This document shows positions 48,477-61,070 of a stretch of 64,000 bases of DNA, piece after piece. Both the position numbers and the translations under genes were made by a program. This stretch comes from Tanypteryx hageni. Taxonomy: Eukaryota > Arthropoda > Insecta > Odonata > Petaluridae. Position 1 is the first letter of the stretch, and every line of letters starts with the position of its first letter. Location: positions 24,169,624 through 24,233,623 of the forward strand of contig CM054112.1 of assembly GCA_028673005.1 (NCBI GenBank). Direction: 5' to 3'. The notes under the pieces are model-generated. The model was not told where the DNA came from. It searched no databases and saw only the letters and a program-made list of their open reading frames with translations.

Positions 48477-49899
48477 GCTAGAATATTCTTGCATATATCG
48501 TTAATTTATGCATGGCAGAAGGAAAAATATTTCTACATATAAGTGGTCACTAGGTACGTTTTAGGTTACCATAATGTATGAAATAAAAGAGTTATCATAC
48601 AGAATCGAAGGAAAGGGAAAAATATGATGAATATCCTTCTAAAGAAATGATGTGACGTAAAATTTAGATCGGTGAATCCATGACTATCTCATATGGCAAA
48701 TAAGAACCCGTTGTGATGTCTAGAGAAGAATTCGAAAACCTTAATGTAAAGAAGAAATTGTCAGTTGTCAGGAGATCCAAAGGAAACGGAGAGAGAGAGA
48801 AGAGAATTAGAAAGAGCGGATGGCGAGAAGGAAAATGGAGAGAGGGGAGGATAAGAGGAGCAGGAGAGAGGGAAGAAAATCCCAAGTACCATTTCGAATG
48901 AGAAAGGAAAAAGTCGAATTCGCCGGAGCTACTTGTTTTTTTGTTACCCCGGCTATAAAAAGTAACTTTAATGCCCGGAGATAAGTTATATTTCATTTCT
49001 CCTCCGCAGTGCTGCGGAAAATAATAAAAGAAAACCGCAAGAGCCAAAAATAAATTAATTTCCTAGCCGTATAAGGAGGATGTTCATTAATTCTTTCTTT
49101 TTCTGTTAGATAAGACAAACGGGTTCCTTCAACAATGGGTAAATAAATATCATAATTCCAGCGAACAAAGTATGAAGAAAGATATGAAGAGATCTCGCTT
49201 ATCTTTTGTTTGCACAAAAGGAATATTATGAATTTTTAATAAAGTTTAGGTACTATATGCCTCAATTTTATTTTAGGGATAATTAGGTTTCTATTGATAA
49301 TTATAGGATATTTTCAAAAGGCTAGGTGCAGAAATATGGAGTCCGATTAAAACAAATGAGTTTGTCATTTTCAATTTCATCTCTAAACTTTTTTGGTGAA
49401 GGATAATGTAATTAAGAAATAAACAGACATAAAATAGTTTTACCGTAAATAAAAGATGTGTAATTGGTCCAGGAAAAAATAGCGTTATAAAATACCCAAT
49501 TTTATGAACTGCATCTCGTAAACGCCAAATCCTGCATAAGAATTTTTAAAAGCGTGATTATAAAAAAACTCATTCTCTTTGACACACTGGAAATTTGTCA
49601 AAATACATCTCTGCATCTATGAACCTCTTTTATGTCTGCTATTTATGCATACAAAACTCGTGATAAAAATGATTAATAATAAACACCTGACTTGGAGTTG
49701 AAAGGCAATTCTTTCGCCGGGATTTATGAGAATATATGCTGGTAAAATGTTAAAAACTAAGCAATTGCCACTCGTTTTAACAAACAGCAATAATGGAAAA
49801 TCAAAAAATATTGAGAAAAAATAGGTCGTGCAAGACATTATTACAGGAAAAAAATCGTTTATATAGGGGCTCAATGTACCGACAAAAGAGAGAGGATGG
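48477..49899. other. AT-rich spacer with one purine tract
   Basis: A plus-strand GA-rich tract lies at 48720-48900; its antisense frame of 127 codons is low complexity. No gene is recognised. Confidence 0.4.
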
Positions 49900-50215
49900 A
49901 AAATACTAATTCCCTGAAAAGAAATGGAAGGATTTAAAAAGAAGGCAAAGGAAAAGGATGATAATGAAATTAAAGGGAAGGACAAGAATAAATGGAGGTG
50001 AGGGAAAGAAAAAGAAAAAGTGGAAAGCTGTAAAATCCGAGAGAGGAAGGAAGAAAAGAGAGAAAAGTGAGAGGAAAATAAGCAAGAGTTGGGAGAGAGG
50101 TTTAGAGATAAGTATGGCGGGGAGAAAAAGAGAGAAAGAAGAGGGTTGTAGTGGAGGTGCAGAGAGGGAGAGTAGGAAAGTGGGAGGGATATTTTCTGGG
50201 GGCCAGCTGAGGGAG
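49900..50215. other. Purine-rich tract
   Basis: Plus strand is strongly GA/AAG-rich (gaaaaagtggaaagc and similar). The 120-codon frame across it is Lys/Arg/Glu low complexity and is not called a gene. Confidence 0.45.
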
Positions 50216-51679
50216 TGTGCGTGGGGAGGGCAAGAGCTTGAATATTTTATGTTCCTTTGCGTCTTTCTTCGAGTGTTTTATGGCTGGCAGAGTCCCCGTG
50301 AAAATTCAAGGAGAAACTGACGCAGGATGCGAACGCCATTTTTTATTTATTTTTTCAAAGAGAAATTGAGACGAATTTGAATTCGGAAAACAGCGAGAAA
50401 GATTTTTAATCCAACGTAAATAGTTAAAAATGCTTTTGAATTTCCTAAGGCCCCATTTAAAAAGCACCAAGTAAGTTATTACAAATAGCAGCACGACAAA
50501 AATATAATCTATTAGGGAAATAGTAATGGAGTATAATACCAGTCCAAAGGTAAAATAAAGAAAAGATGAAGAAAAAATAAACCTGTTTTTCTTTGGACGT
50601 AGGACCCTCGTTGAACGCCATAGTGTCGACTGAAAGGTCAACTGAAGAACATACATAATGATGCGGATAGTTTGATCAAATGGAGAAAATTGAATTTAAA
50701 AAATTAATGATAAAATTGGAGGGAATGAGTAATGGATAAAGAAAGAGTTAAAATTGCGCTCTAAAAGTTGTAAATGACCTCTTAAACACTGTACAAAGGT
50801 TTTCACTTGCAAATGATGTTATTTTTTCTCTCGACGTCCCTCTAAATCTTACCCTTTGGTTCTATCTCGTCCCATCTCCACCCACTTTACTCAAGTTTTA
50901 ATTTTTTTCTGATTGAATACCCTATAAACAATATTTTATATATATTCTCTTAAGCAGTTGAATATGACGCTGTAACTTCTAAAACCTGAATGCATATATA
51001 AACAAATCAATAGAATTTATACGGTGCCTTGTTGTTTCGCTTAAGGGTAAAATACATGCTTATTAAAATATCCAATGGGAAAAGTAATAAATATATTACT
51101 TCGACAATTCTAGGATAAATGTCCAGTTAAATTCATTCAACGAGTTAAATGAAGGCAACATGATAAATATTTAAACTTTGTCATATAAATCAGTTTGGCT
51201 ATCAGTATTAGAAGTGTTAACCTATAATTAATAAATACTGTTCTTAATATCGATGCGTCTTATTAATTAAATTTATCGTGGCTACAAAAAAATAATACCG
51301 GTTGTATTAAATTAGAAAACAATTGATACTATTCATAAAAGGAAAAAATAGCGTACTGAAATATTTCCGAGAGTAAAGAAACAAGAAAATGCAGTTTACA
51401 GCTTAAGGCTACTTAATAACATAAAACGTTACGTTTCTTACACATTTGATCGTTATAGTGTTGATATCTCTAAGCAGTCTTGGATGAAGTCAGAAAAATC
51501 AAAGAAACGTAAAATTGCATTATATGCATTTTTATTCAAAATCGCTGTATTTAGTGACTTAGTGCTGTCAAGGAAATGCGAGACGTAAAAGCAAATACTT
51601 TAATTCTTCATGATTAAGAAAGATACAAAAATCACCAAAGCGTGAAAAATTTACAACGAAATTCGACCCTGCAATGAGT
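50216..51679. other. AT-rich spacer
   Basis: Nothing recognisable. Confidence 0.4.
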
Positions 51680-52930
51680 AATGAAGATTCCTCACCCGTC
51701 ATCACCAACAGCATTTCTTCTGCGACTTTTCCTTAAGTGCCATTTTCCCCTCGAACTCCCCTCCTCCCCTTTCAAATGTCTGCGCTTATTTTCTCCGACG
51801 ACGCAAACACCGCGCCAAACCAATCTCGGGACGGGGATCGCTTTTTCCCCTGTCATTTGCAACCCTCTCCCCATAATCTGTAACCCGGCAACAGTTGCGG
51901 AACCAAAGCTTGATGTATTTCCTCGGTGCACATCTCAGATCTTAGGAAAGAAAGGGGAGAGCGAGAGAGGGACGGGGAGAAACCATTTCGGCCCGAAGTC
52001 CATTGATCTTTAAATTATATTTACGACGAAAAGGAACGGCCATGATGAAGAAATGAGGGGGGAGGAAGGGGAGTGGGAAAATGAGAGTAGGAAAAATAAG
52101 GGTTGTGCCGCCTCCATTCCCTTACCATCTTCTCCCCTCACTCATACACACATCAACTGTCCCCTGGGAATGAGATTGTCCGTTCGAGAGGACGGGGTGC
52201 ACCCTTTCTCTCCCTCTCTCTTTCCTCCCTAAACTCTCCTCTGCTCGAGGGTCCCACCCAACTCGGTTCCTTCAATTCCTCCTCCACCGCCCACGACCTT
52301 TCCGCCTCCTAAGGGGCCATTCCGAGGGACGGAGCCTTGCGGGTGGAAGGGAAGACGGTGGCAGTGAAGGCAGGGTGGGGAGAGGGTGGATTTTTCTGAG
52401 GATGGGAGAAGAGGGGGTTATAAGGGGACTCCACACCGCTTAGCCGCAGGAGGTCTTCGCTTTTACGGAGGAGAGAGCCCGGCTGAATGTTAATTTGTTC
52501 AAACTTTGAAAATTTCACCCGTAGAAGCTTTCCATTAAAAACCTCTCCACTCTCGTCTTCTCCAATCATCTTCCCCCCCTTCCCCCTCCGTCATCTCCTT
52601 CTCTCTCTCTCTCCCTCTTCCCCTCCCCTACTACTTTTATTCCTCCTTCCCTCCCTCCGCAGTTCCTCCGATTTATCCCTAACCTTTTTCCCTTTCCGAA
52701 ACCAGTTCCTTCTTCCACCACTACCGCCCCCTCCCTCCTACCTCCGTTTTTCGAACCTTAGTAAGACCGGGAGCACCACCTCCAGCTCTCCTTCCTTCTC
52801 CCTCCCTTCTCCTCCTTCCCTAACCCTCCTCCTCTACTCCTCTCGCCTACTCTCCGAATCATCCCTCTTTTTACTTGTCCCTCCAGCCGTCCGACTCTGG
52901 TTCCCTCGCTTCGCCGCAGGATTGGCGTTT
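51680..52930. other. GC-richer pyrimidine/purine island
   Basis: Pyrimidine-rich at 51700-51800 and 52130-52270, purine-rich at 52320-52420, and strongly pyrimidine-rich at 52540-52910. Several open frames (up to 148 codons) are Ser/Leu/Pro-rich, consistent with composition rather than coding. Confidence 0.45.
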
Positions 52931-53615
52931 TAATCGTCATTCGCACACACGCACGTCGTTCAGCCTCAGTGGTCAACCTATAAGAGTGGATTGCGTTTCA
53001 AAAGCGGCGAGATGAAACACAGACCCAAAATCGCATCCTGTGGCGGTAGCAGTCATTTATTGGTTTTGGTGGCTATACTGCTTGATTATCGCACCTATAC
53101 CGAGTAGCATTGCTGTTTAACAAGGGCCACTGACCAAATACAGAAAAGAATTAATTGGTACATCAAGGAAATTGATACATCTTCCAAGAATGTGGTGCGA
53201 ATTAAGAGAGTTATTTATACGTGCATGTTATGTTTGGAGTAGAATCATGAAATTCGACATGCAACACTTTGAAAGATCCGAAAAGTGGATATGGGTTATA
53301 ATGTGGAATATAAAATTGGCAAAAATAGTTAGAAATGAGAAAGAATGTTTTATTACAATAAGAGATTAGATTAAATATATGATAGTAAAGTAAGAGAAAG
53401 TCAAACTGGCTGTGTCATTTCTTGAGAGATTTCAGATGCTACTGAAGGAAAATTTGAAAGCAAGATAGAAAGAGGAAAGAGGTTTCAGTTGATAAACGAC
53501 TTGAGAAGATTTATAAACTATTGAAGAAGGTGGTGGAGGAGAAGAGAATGTAAGAACCAGCACTATCACATAAATTCGTATCCGTATGCAGACAGATTAC
53601 TATTGATGATTAAGA
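52931..53615. other. Spacer, AT-rich
   Basis: No recognisable gene. Confidence 0.4.
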
Positions 53616-54190
53616 TTAACCCTCGGACGGCGGAAACTGGGTCACAATAGTACTGGACCAAATATTGCGCATTTAATTAATTTTACACTTTAGGATTTAT
53701 TGGCTTGTTATTTATATACCAGGATATGCTGTTAAATATTACGTGAGTATGTTTTGAACAGCCTAACGACGTTCGCGTTGTGGATTTATTTCCTTAACTG
53801 CAAGTTTACAAGGACTTATGACTTCTGGTAGAGGCAATCATATCCAGCAGCTTCTCGTAAAATTTTTGAACAACAAAATTTTCAGTTTAATATGAAATAA
53901 TAATTTAGCTTTTTTAAAAATGTCCCTTTATAGAAGTTAGTTAAAAGTGAGCAAAAGAATTAGACCTAAATGAAGCTAAGTTATATACTGAACTTATGGA
54001 TGCAAACGAGGAAGATGACAGCACTTTTATTTAATGATGGCAGTGAACCGTGTAATGGTAATGACTATGAAATACTCGGTGGCGTAGAAAATTAGTTCAT
54101 TAGCAGCAAAGATAATGAAGAAAATAGGATTCACAGATGGGAGAAACTTTCTAAATATACTTGGATTATTGCTACTAGCAAAAACAGAAT
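53616..54190 (+). mobile_element. Possible piggyBac-like end and acidic coding remnant
   Basis: TTAA at 53616 is followed directly by CCCTCGGACGGCGGAAACTG and GGGTCAC. This resembles a TTAA target followed by a CCC-type piggyBac terminus. At 53970-54180 the plus strand yields short acidic fragments in different frames (LYTELMDANEEDDSTF, DGSEPCNGNDYEIL), reminiscent of the acidic N terminus of piggyBac transposases. There is no DDD catalytic region and no right end. Confidence 0.35.
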
Positions 54191-54655
54191 AAAAAATAAT
54201 TTCTACTTTATTTCTAATTCCTAATTTATGACAATTAATAGCAAATCCTGATAAGCGAGCAATATATAATTCGACGATCTTCGTTTAGTATTTTTTCACT
54301 TTCAAAACTCAAATCAGTAATAGTGGTTAACGATTTCTATGCTATATTTATTTGAAATATTTTCTACTAGCTCCCATCGTTTTGATTGCGCTGTCTCACG
54401 TCTTTCAAAGGGGAAAGTGGAGAAGAATCACATCGCACAAACTCAGTGATTACGAGTCCATATTGTAGGATCGGTAGTTTTAAACAATATAAGGTGCACT
54501 TGTCTGCGTGTGATCCAAAGTCGCGTTCTGATATTGGTTGCACTCTATTTTTATTATAAATTAATATCGCTCCGGTTGAGTTGACAAGAGTTTTGGAAGT
54601 GGAAAATTGCAATCTGCAGAAATGTAACGCTCATTAACGCTCGGCCGACCACGGT
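54191..54655. other. AT-rich spacer
   Basis: Nothing recognisable. Confidence 0.4.
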
Positions 54656-54915
54656 CAACATTCATGGAGAGAAAGAGAGAGAGTGAGAAAAGAAGAGTTA
54701 GTCAGACAAAAAGAGAGAGAGAGAGAATGGAAAAAGGGTTTCATTACGGACGCTCTCCGATAAAGATTAACTTTCCAAAAACCGCCGCTTCTCAATCCAG
54801 ACAAGAGGAAAAGAATGGGCGAGAATCCATTAGGCATCGCGAAGATGGCTCTCGTAGCGGAGAGAGATTGGAGAAGAGAGAGAGGGGGAGTTAGAAAGAG
54901 AGAGAGAGGCGTTCC
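54656..54915. other. Purine-rich (GAGA) tract
   Basis: Dense plus-strand gagagaga units at 54665-54730 and 54865-54910 on either side of a CpG-containing core. Open frames are low complexity. Confidence 0.5.
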
Positions 54916-56119
54916 GCGATATTAGAGTCCACTCATTGGGTCGAAGGGAAAACCTTTATATCCTTTCAAATGAACGCTGAAACCAATTCCCCTTTCGCCC
55001 AAAATCCAGAAATTTTAATGTGTGCCAATGGCTTGCCGAGATCCAGTCCCTGGACGTAATGGTATGCCTCAAGTCCTCCACTTCCACTGAGCTGAATGAA
55101 TTTATTCTCCATCTTCAACGTTTATTTATTCCTTCGAGAAAGGTCGATTTTGAATTGGATTTCATTTACATTTTTTCTACGTTTAAAATAATGCGATCCC
55201 AAATGGTAATCTTTAAAGGTGAAGCTTCTATTTCATTGTAATTTCATGAGTTCAAAGTTAATTAAACCGCGCTTAGGGTGGTGCATGGACGGTTAAGACT
55301 TCGCATAGAGGTTTTAAACTTTATACATCAAGTTTTTTTTTAAGTTTAGGAAATCAAATGAGGTCAATAATTCTGGTTTCCAAAGCTAATCTACTATTTA
55401 TTATACCTGCATGTCTGATTATTAATATTTATTCCTTAGCTTTATTAATAAAATTAAAATTACAAACAAATCTAATATAAAAACAATTGCTAATCAGAAC
55501 AATTACTCGTAGTAAATACTGTATGATGACTGAAATAATTGAATTTTTCGACTATTGTATCAACAGATTCGATCATAAATATTATTTTTATATCATCTTA
55601 AGTCCTTAAAATCATTCCTCACTTCATTTTACCCATGTTGTTTCACTAAAAGAAGATTTTAAAAAATAAATGAATGTACGTTGGACGTATTCATTAACTC
55701 GCCAATTATTTCTTTGTCGACTTCCAACTTTTACTTCTTCATATATTATAGTTTTCGGTTTCTTTGTAAAAAAACATCTTACAGAAATAAAGGCGTCGGC
55801 ATTCGCATGGAACAGTAGTATAATAATGAAATGAGTATTAAGAAAAATTAAATAAAATGTAAATGATCGATTTCTTTGCATACTCTAGTTGCGCGAGAAA
55901 ACTTTTGACTTTTAGTAATTTTTTTATTATCTTCTTCTATATAGAATTTACTTGAAAAAACGAATAATTATTTAAACGGGCAAACTTCCTAATCCTTCGC
56001 TTATCACAGAAGTCCAAATTAACCAATGAAGATGATATGCAGTACAGCAGCCGATCAATGTCATCAACGGAAGTGTATTAAAATCTATACAGTTGGCCTC
56101 CTGTAATCTCAACGGACGC
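54916..56119. other. AT-rich spacer
   Basis: No recognisable gene. Confidence 0.4.
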
Positions 56120-56500
56120 TAAACAAAAAAACTACGAAACGCAACGAGAGTTAAGGAAGCAAAAAATGGGTCGAACCAGCACACGAGCCTTGGGGCATCC
56201 TCGCCGCCAAGAATGCTCCCGAGAGGAAGATGGAAGGGTCCGCCCGGACCGGTCTGCCCCTTGAGGGGGTACAGCGGGATAGGACGAAGCAAAAAAAGTT
56301 TAAGGTGAGCGCGAATTTGCATACGAGTCCGGTCCGAGGGACAAGAAAGTCGCGGAGGGAAGGGAGTGAACCAATTCGAAGGGAGGGGTGGGATAAGAGA
56401 TGCGAGGGTAATACACGACCGAGGGATCGAGTCCGCTTAAGCGGGAGGTGGGGATGGGAAAGAGGTCAGGGAGGGGTCACGTAGGTAAATTTTATATGGG
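56120..56500. other. CpG-containing GC-rich island upstream of a possible promoter
   Basis: GC-rich with many CG dinucleotides (gtccgcccggaccggtctgc at 56238). It also has a donor-like aag-gtgagc near 56305. An 84-codon plus-strand frame starts at 56230 but has no family motif. Confidence 0.35.
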
Positions 56501-56655
56501 TTGGGAGCATAAAAGAGGAGCTCTAGTGTCTTTTCTTTCGGTGGCTCAGTACGGAGACCTCACTGACTGGCCTCGGAGGGGCAGGGAGCTGGCTGAGGAG
56601 CTGGAGAGAGCTTGAAGCCTCCGGTTCCCATGGATATACACGCAGGTAAGGAACT
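56501..56655 (+). promoter_or_regulatory. Possible promoter and first exon with a donor site
   Basis: A TATA-like cataaaag (56508-56515) precedes an arthropod Inr-like TCAGT (56546-56550). The spacing is about 40 bases, longer than the usual 30. Downstream an ATG at 56630 opens MDIHA and runs into CAG|GTAAGG at 56645/56646, a strong donor consensus. Taken together this could be the first exon of a plus-strand host gene, but no matching downstream exon is identified. Confidence 0.25.
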
Positions 56656-57483
56656 CGGAACTCCCCGCAACAACGCGTGAACACGCGGATAGCTAACAAC
56701 CGACTTCTACGTAAATGCAGGTATTGTCGCGACACACGTGTACATATACCCGCCATGTTAAGTACCAAACGGCACACTTTCACGCAAGTCGGAATAAAAA
56801 AGTTCCAAATCCAAGTACGGAGGTGAAAATTGAGTTTAGCTATTATTGCACTCAGCCACGACGCGAGAGGTCCGGCTTTTTTCTTAGCGTACGCTCCTTT
56901 TCAGTTGAATCAACGCGCAAGCGCGAAAATAAATCCCCCATCCGATTTCATACTCGCCAGTCCGTCCATAGGAATAATACGTATAGGCCGTGAGTTGATA
57001 TTTGAGGCTGTTTTATACATGTCAGATATTTTTACATATATTTTTCACTGTACTCGTATTAAATTTCCGCGTAGAACAAAACTGATCAATCGTAGAGTTT
57101 TGGCTCGAGTATTGATTAAATCTCACTCGAAAAGACGTAATTTGGATCGCAAATTGTGTGGAAAATTTTTTCATCTTGATATTTCTCGTTTAGAGATAGA
57201 GGTTAATCGTTTGTGTATGCGGATGATAATAATCAATGTGTAAATTAGTTTCAAAAGGTGACATTTCCCTATTTCTTTATCAATCAATCAAAACGTTATG
57301 ATGAAACTCGCTAGATCTTCCGAGTCAACTAAACATTCGCACTGCAAAAACTTACCACATTAGAATCACCGCTGCTGAAATTAGTCACCTATAAATTACT
57401 GCTTTATTTTCTGTTCTCTAATTTTCCAGCCTAAACTAAACTAAATTATTGTATCGTGATTATTCATAAGCTGATGTAGCTGT
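56656..57483. other. Spacer, becoming AT-rich
   Basis: A 137-codon plus-strand frame (56830-57243) has no recognisable motif. I do not call it a gene. Confidence 0.35.
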
Positions 57484-57733
57484 CAGTGGCGTATGAAAGA
57501 TTTTCATTGAGGAAGGTTTCATGTCCGGTGTCAAAGGGGTTGAAACCATGAGTTTAACCTAATTTTATTGTTTAGCATCACGTTAATAGTGAATTTTATA
57601 TGCGACTGGTTCTACAGCCTTTTCTGAATTATAAGCACATTCAGCAAGCACATTACTTTTCCTAAATAGTCCCCCGTTCAATTATTGAACGAATGCTTCA
57701 TAACTCCTCCCCCCCCCCTTTCATACACCACTC
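57484..57733. repeat. Possible MITE with CAGTGGCGTATGAAAG ends
   Basis: The left end CAGTGGCGTATGAAAG (57484) is mirrored at the right by an inverted GAGTGGTGTATGAAAG ending at 57733. A C-run and a gttcaattattgaac palindrome lie inside. Flanking octamers agree at only about five positions, so the target duplication is doubtful. Confidence 0.4.
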
Positions 57734-58904
57734 CTCGCTGAAGTTTGAATTAAGAAGGAGGTTTTTATAATGTATGTTGGATTAAGATCATACTAACTGG
57801 CCTCATAGGAGTACAAGAAGGGTTATTTTTATAAACATTTTAGACACTTTCTAAATCTCATATCACTTTCCTTTCAAAAGGCGATACTTATTTGGTAATT
57901 GAAACACACATTGGTTATCAGATTGATTCTCATTATTTTAATTCAAGAGATTTGATTTTACTGTCGATAGTATTTAATTTAACCCTCAACAGTTTTCTTA
58001 ATTCTTTACATATGTTTGGCGAAAATAGATAAATTTGATGCTTATATCCAGCATTACATAGATAGTAATCGATTGAATGGCTTATATCCTTTAAATTACC
58101 TTTTCCGTGCTTAATTGTAATCGCTATAATTTATTAACATTTGGTAAAGTAGTTAGTTATTTAGTTTGGATGAAAAATAGAAAGAAGCAAAAATCATGCT
58201 TCAAATCTTTTAGTGTTGATAAATTCGGGAGCGTTTTTGGGTATCATACGTCTCCGCGCAATTTATCCCGCAACAGCAAATAGGATCAGACAAAATCGTA
58301 GAAAAAGTCGTTGAAGTTTTAATGTGCAAGGGTCACGGATATTCCCTTTTTCCCTAGGTGCATTTGGAATTCGTGAATTAATTTGAATCGAATCGATTAA
58401 AATCCCTTTGATTTCCGTGACGTAGAATAAATAATTATGGGAACACAAATTGAATTGCGACTCAAATCTATGCTGCGGATATTTAATTACGTCTATCAAA
58501 AATCAATCTCTATTTTCACCTGCTTTCGTTTTCCTCGTGAGTTTTTCCATCTAATTTGTCGCTCGATTTGACGTGAACGTTTTTTTAAAGATGTTATGAT
58601 TTGTTTTTGGGTCTCCCGAAAGAAAACTAGTCAGTTTTTAGCAGTGGTATGAAAAATATTTTACGCTCTTTTTATTTCAACTCAAAGAATTATTTGGTCG
58701 ACTAATTTTGAAATAATGAATAGAAAAGCGGTCTATAAATTTTAACTATGTCAATACCAATTTTTCTGATTTACCAATATCCACAGTTATCCGGAAAACT
58801 TTTATCCCGTAATCTTAAATTCACACATCGTTGGTAGCTCACAATAATTTTGGCTCAGATTATTAAAAGTAAAGTACTCCTTTAGCCAAACAATTAGAGG
58901 GTTA
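57734..58904. other. AT-rich spacer
   Basis: Nothing recognisable. Confidence 0.4.
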
Positions 58905-59010
58905 CAACACCCAATGCATTTCGCCCACAAGGTGGGCATCTTCAGGGGCAAAACCTGTCTCAACAGTGACTGGGAGTCGACTGCAAATTCACACGTTTCG
59001 GAAAATATAA
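58905..59010 (-). repeat. Repeat fragment with hammerhead-like core
   Basis: Read on the minus strand: CTGAAGA, one base (T), a six-base stem GCCCAC/GTGGGC with a three-base loop, then GAAATGCATTGGG. A further gggt/accc hairpin lies just downstream. This has the order CUGANGA-stem II-GAAA of hammerhead ribozymes, with one extra base before stem II, as in the motif at 8008-8030. Similar sequences occur in terminal regions of Penelope-like elements. Confidence 0.4.
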
Positions 59011-59459
59011 TAATTTATTTTACACAAGTTATTTCTTATCTGAGCTTCAAAACCATTTGTCAAATCCTTTGAAACAACTCAATCAATCATAATTTTTAAA
59101 TTTCCCATGTCCACTCGGACATGTTTTATTGAAGGTGAAGAAATTTGAGATTTGATGTTATACTTCATTTGACGTTAAAAATTCGTAGATAAATTTTATC
59201 TTCAAGGAAACTTTTCGTCCTAAATAAAAAATACAATGATATAGTAACCCAAGAAAAGGCAGCAGTGACGAATCCCAGCAGATCTGTGTGGAAAAAATGC
59301 TCGTATAAAAGGAAAGTATGGTAAAGTGCCTCTATTTTCCACTGTTCCGTCTATGCGAAGAAAACATCTTCAAAACGCTCTAGCACTTTAAAAATAACCG
59401 GAAACTATGAATAATTAGCAAGGAAAACTTTTGGGCGAGAAACACTGTAGTATACTACG
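59011..59459. other. AT-rich spacer
   Basis: Nothing recognisable. Confidence 0.4.
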
Positions 59460-59735
59460 CTTCCGCCTCACAATATTGAATCTTCTTCCCAACGCCTCTC
59501 TCTTTCCCTCTCTCGGCGTCTCTTCTCTCTCGCGTCGCGTAACTCGCCCGACTGACAAAATGGCGCTGGCCGATGACCGCCTTGATTCGCGCCGGAAAAA
59601 TCGATAAAATTCTGAAGTGGAGTCTCTCCCCTCGGATGCGTATTGCATGCTATGGCGGACGCCTTATCCAATCTGTGACGACGCAGGCTCTGCCGGCTGT
59701 TAGCCACGGCGATGGGAAGGCCTCGCATTCATGGT
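59460..59735. other. CpG-rich island with two ATGGCG (YY1/Pho-like) motifs
   Basis: GC-rich block with ctctcgcgtcgcgtaactcg, a caaaatggcgctgg at 59565 and tatggcggacgcc at 59651. The AAAATGGCG core is the known YY1/Pho binding motif. Open frames on the minus strand (77 and 86 codons) are not recognisable. It could be a promoter or 5' UTR of an unseen gene. Confidence 0.3.
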
Positions 59736-60769
59736 CTTTGGCCTGAATCGGGACAAAATTCAGTCTTTTTAAGATTCTTTAGGATTTTAATGCCGCAAAA
59801 ACCGAAGATGAAAACTTTTCCGAATTTTTCCAAAAATATTCCGAGTATCACTGAACGTAAAATATTAATTGGTTCACCGTTTTATTTATTCATTTGAAAT
59901 GAAATGACAAACATGCGGGTTCCACAACTTTTTCATTCTTTGTATCTATTGGCATATAAAATAAAAATTAAAATATTATGCAATAGTTCGAATCTTTTAA
60001 AATTTTATAACTTTTAACAAATTTACAACACACGTTCCTTTCAAATTAACTGGTACGAATGTGCAATGCATTAATTGCATTCTCATAAATAACTTTTTTG
60101 GGTCCAGTTTGGTTTGTTTTCTATAAATCAGTCAAATTTTAGTTTCTTATAAAGCAGCCTGAGAAAGAATCCTCACGCCATCTCTTGACGAATCATTGAC
60201 ACACTGCCTTCCCATTTTCTCTCATCAAGAAAACATTATGGCAATTTATGGGAGTTTAAAGCTGACAAAATTAAAGTGATCAGATGTCCGCCTTTGGGAA
60301 GGACTGTCCTTTTCCAAAAAATCTCATCTTTAAACTTTATATACTTAGATAATCATTCAACAAATAGAATACGTTCAGCTGAAATAACATAAATCATTCA
60401 AAATTTTAAAGGTCATTTGGAATCCAAATCCTATCATTCAATTAATGTGATATGATTTATCACTATGCAAATAAAGATAAAACATCATGTGGTGTTGTTA
60501 AAACATTTTTTATTAAATAAATGCATTCATTTTTTCTTGTTAACATACAACATTTTTTAAATGAACAATTTTAAAGCCTTAAGCCTGTTGTAATGCCTGG
60601 ACTCATTAACAATCATCATTTCGTTCAAATTAACCCATTACGAAATAAATTTATGTTTTTATAATATCAAATTCGTCTTTTCTTTTTCGTCCCTTTTGGT
60701 TAAAGAAAAACTCTTTCCACCTTAATAGAATATGAAAAATATAAGTACATGTATGGAGTTCTCTATCTT
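59736..60769. other. AT-rich spacer
   Basis: No recognisable gene. Confidence 0.4.
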
Positions 60770-61026
60770 GAAATAGTAGAATTAGAGCTTTTTCTTAATA
60801 TTCTAGCAACCCCGTTCAGCAGGTTTTTAAACACTACCTGAATAGATGGAACAAAATTATCATAAGAACCTATGCAGATAGGCATTAGCTGTAAAGTTGG
60901 GAATAATTTTAAACAAAAAATATCTGGGTCTAATTTTGAAACGAGAAAAAAGTCTGCTATGACCGGGAATCGAACCCGGGTCTTCCACTTGCCGGGCGGA
61001 TATTCTACTACTAAACTATCGTAGCA
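60770..61026 (-). mobile_element. tRNA-derived SINE copy S1
   Basis: The minus strand from 61026 to 60955 is a 72-base tRNA-like head. A box tagtttagtag and B box ggttcgattcc are intact, with six of seven acceptor pairs. It looks derived from tRNA-Gly, but the loop reads ccggcaa (anticodon ggc with C at position 33). That is not a functional eukaryotic anticodon pattern. A tRNA-unrelated body follows to about 60770 (cttttttctcgtttcaaaat, acagctaatgcctatctgca). A true tRNA gene is unlikely because the head repeats nearby together with its body. Confidence 0.72.
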
Positions 61027-61070
61027 GATCAATTTTCTCTTTTCTGAATGAGGATGTTTTCTTGGTTGTG

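Noticed and set aside
56830..57243. 137-codon plus-strand frame downstream of the candidate donor site
   Set aside because: No motif, amino-acid pattern close to random, no clear acceptor at its start.
60955..61026. Functional tRNA-Gly gene
   Set aside because: The 72-base length and Pol III boxes fit, but the anticodon loop reads ccggcaa without the invariant T33. The head recurs nearby with a shared body, so a SINE is more likely.
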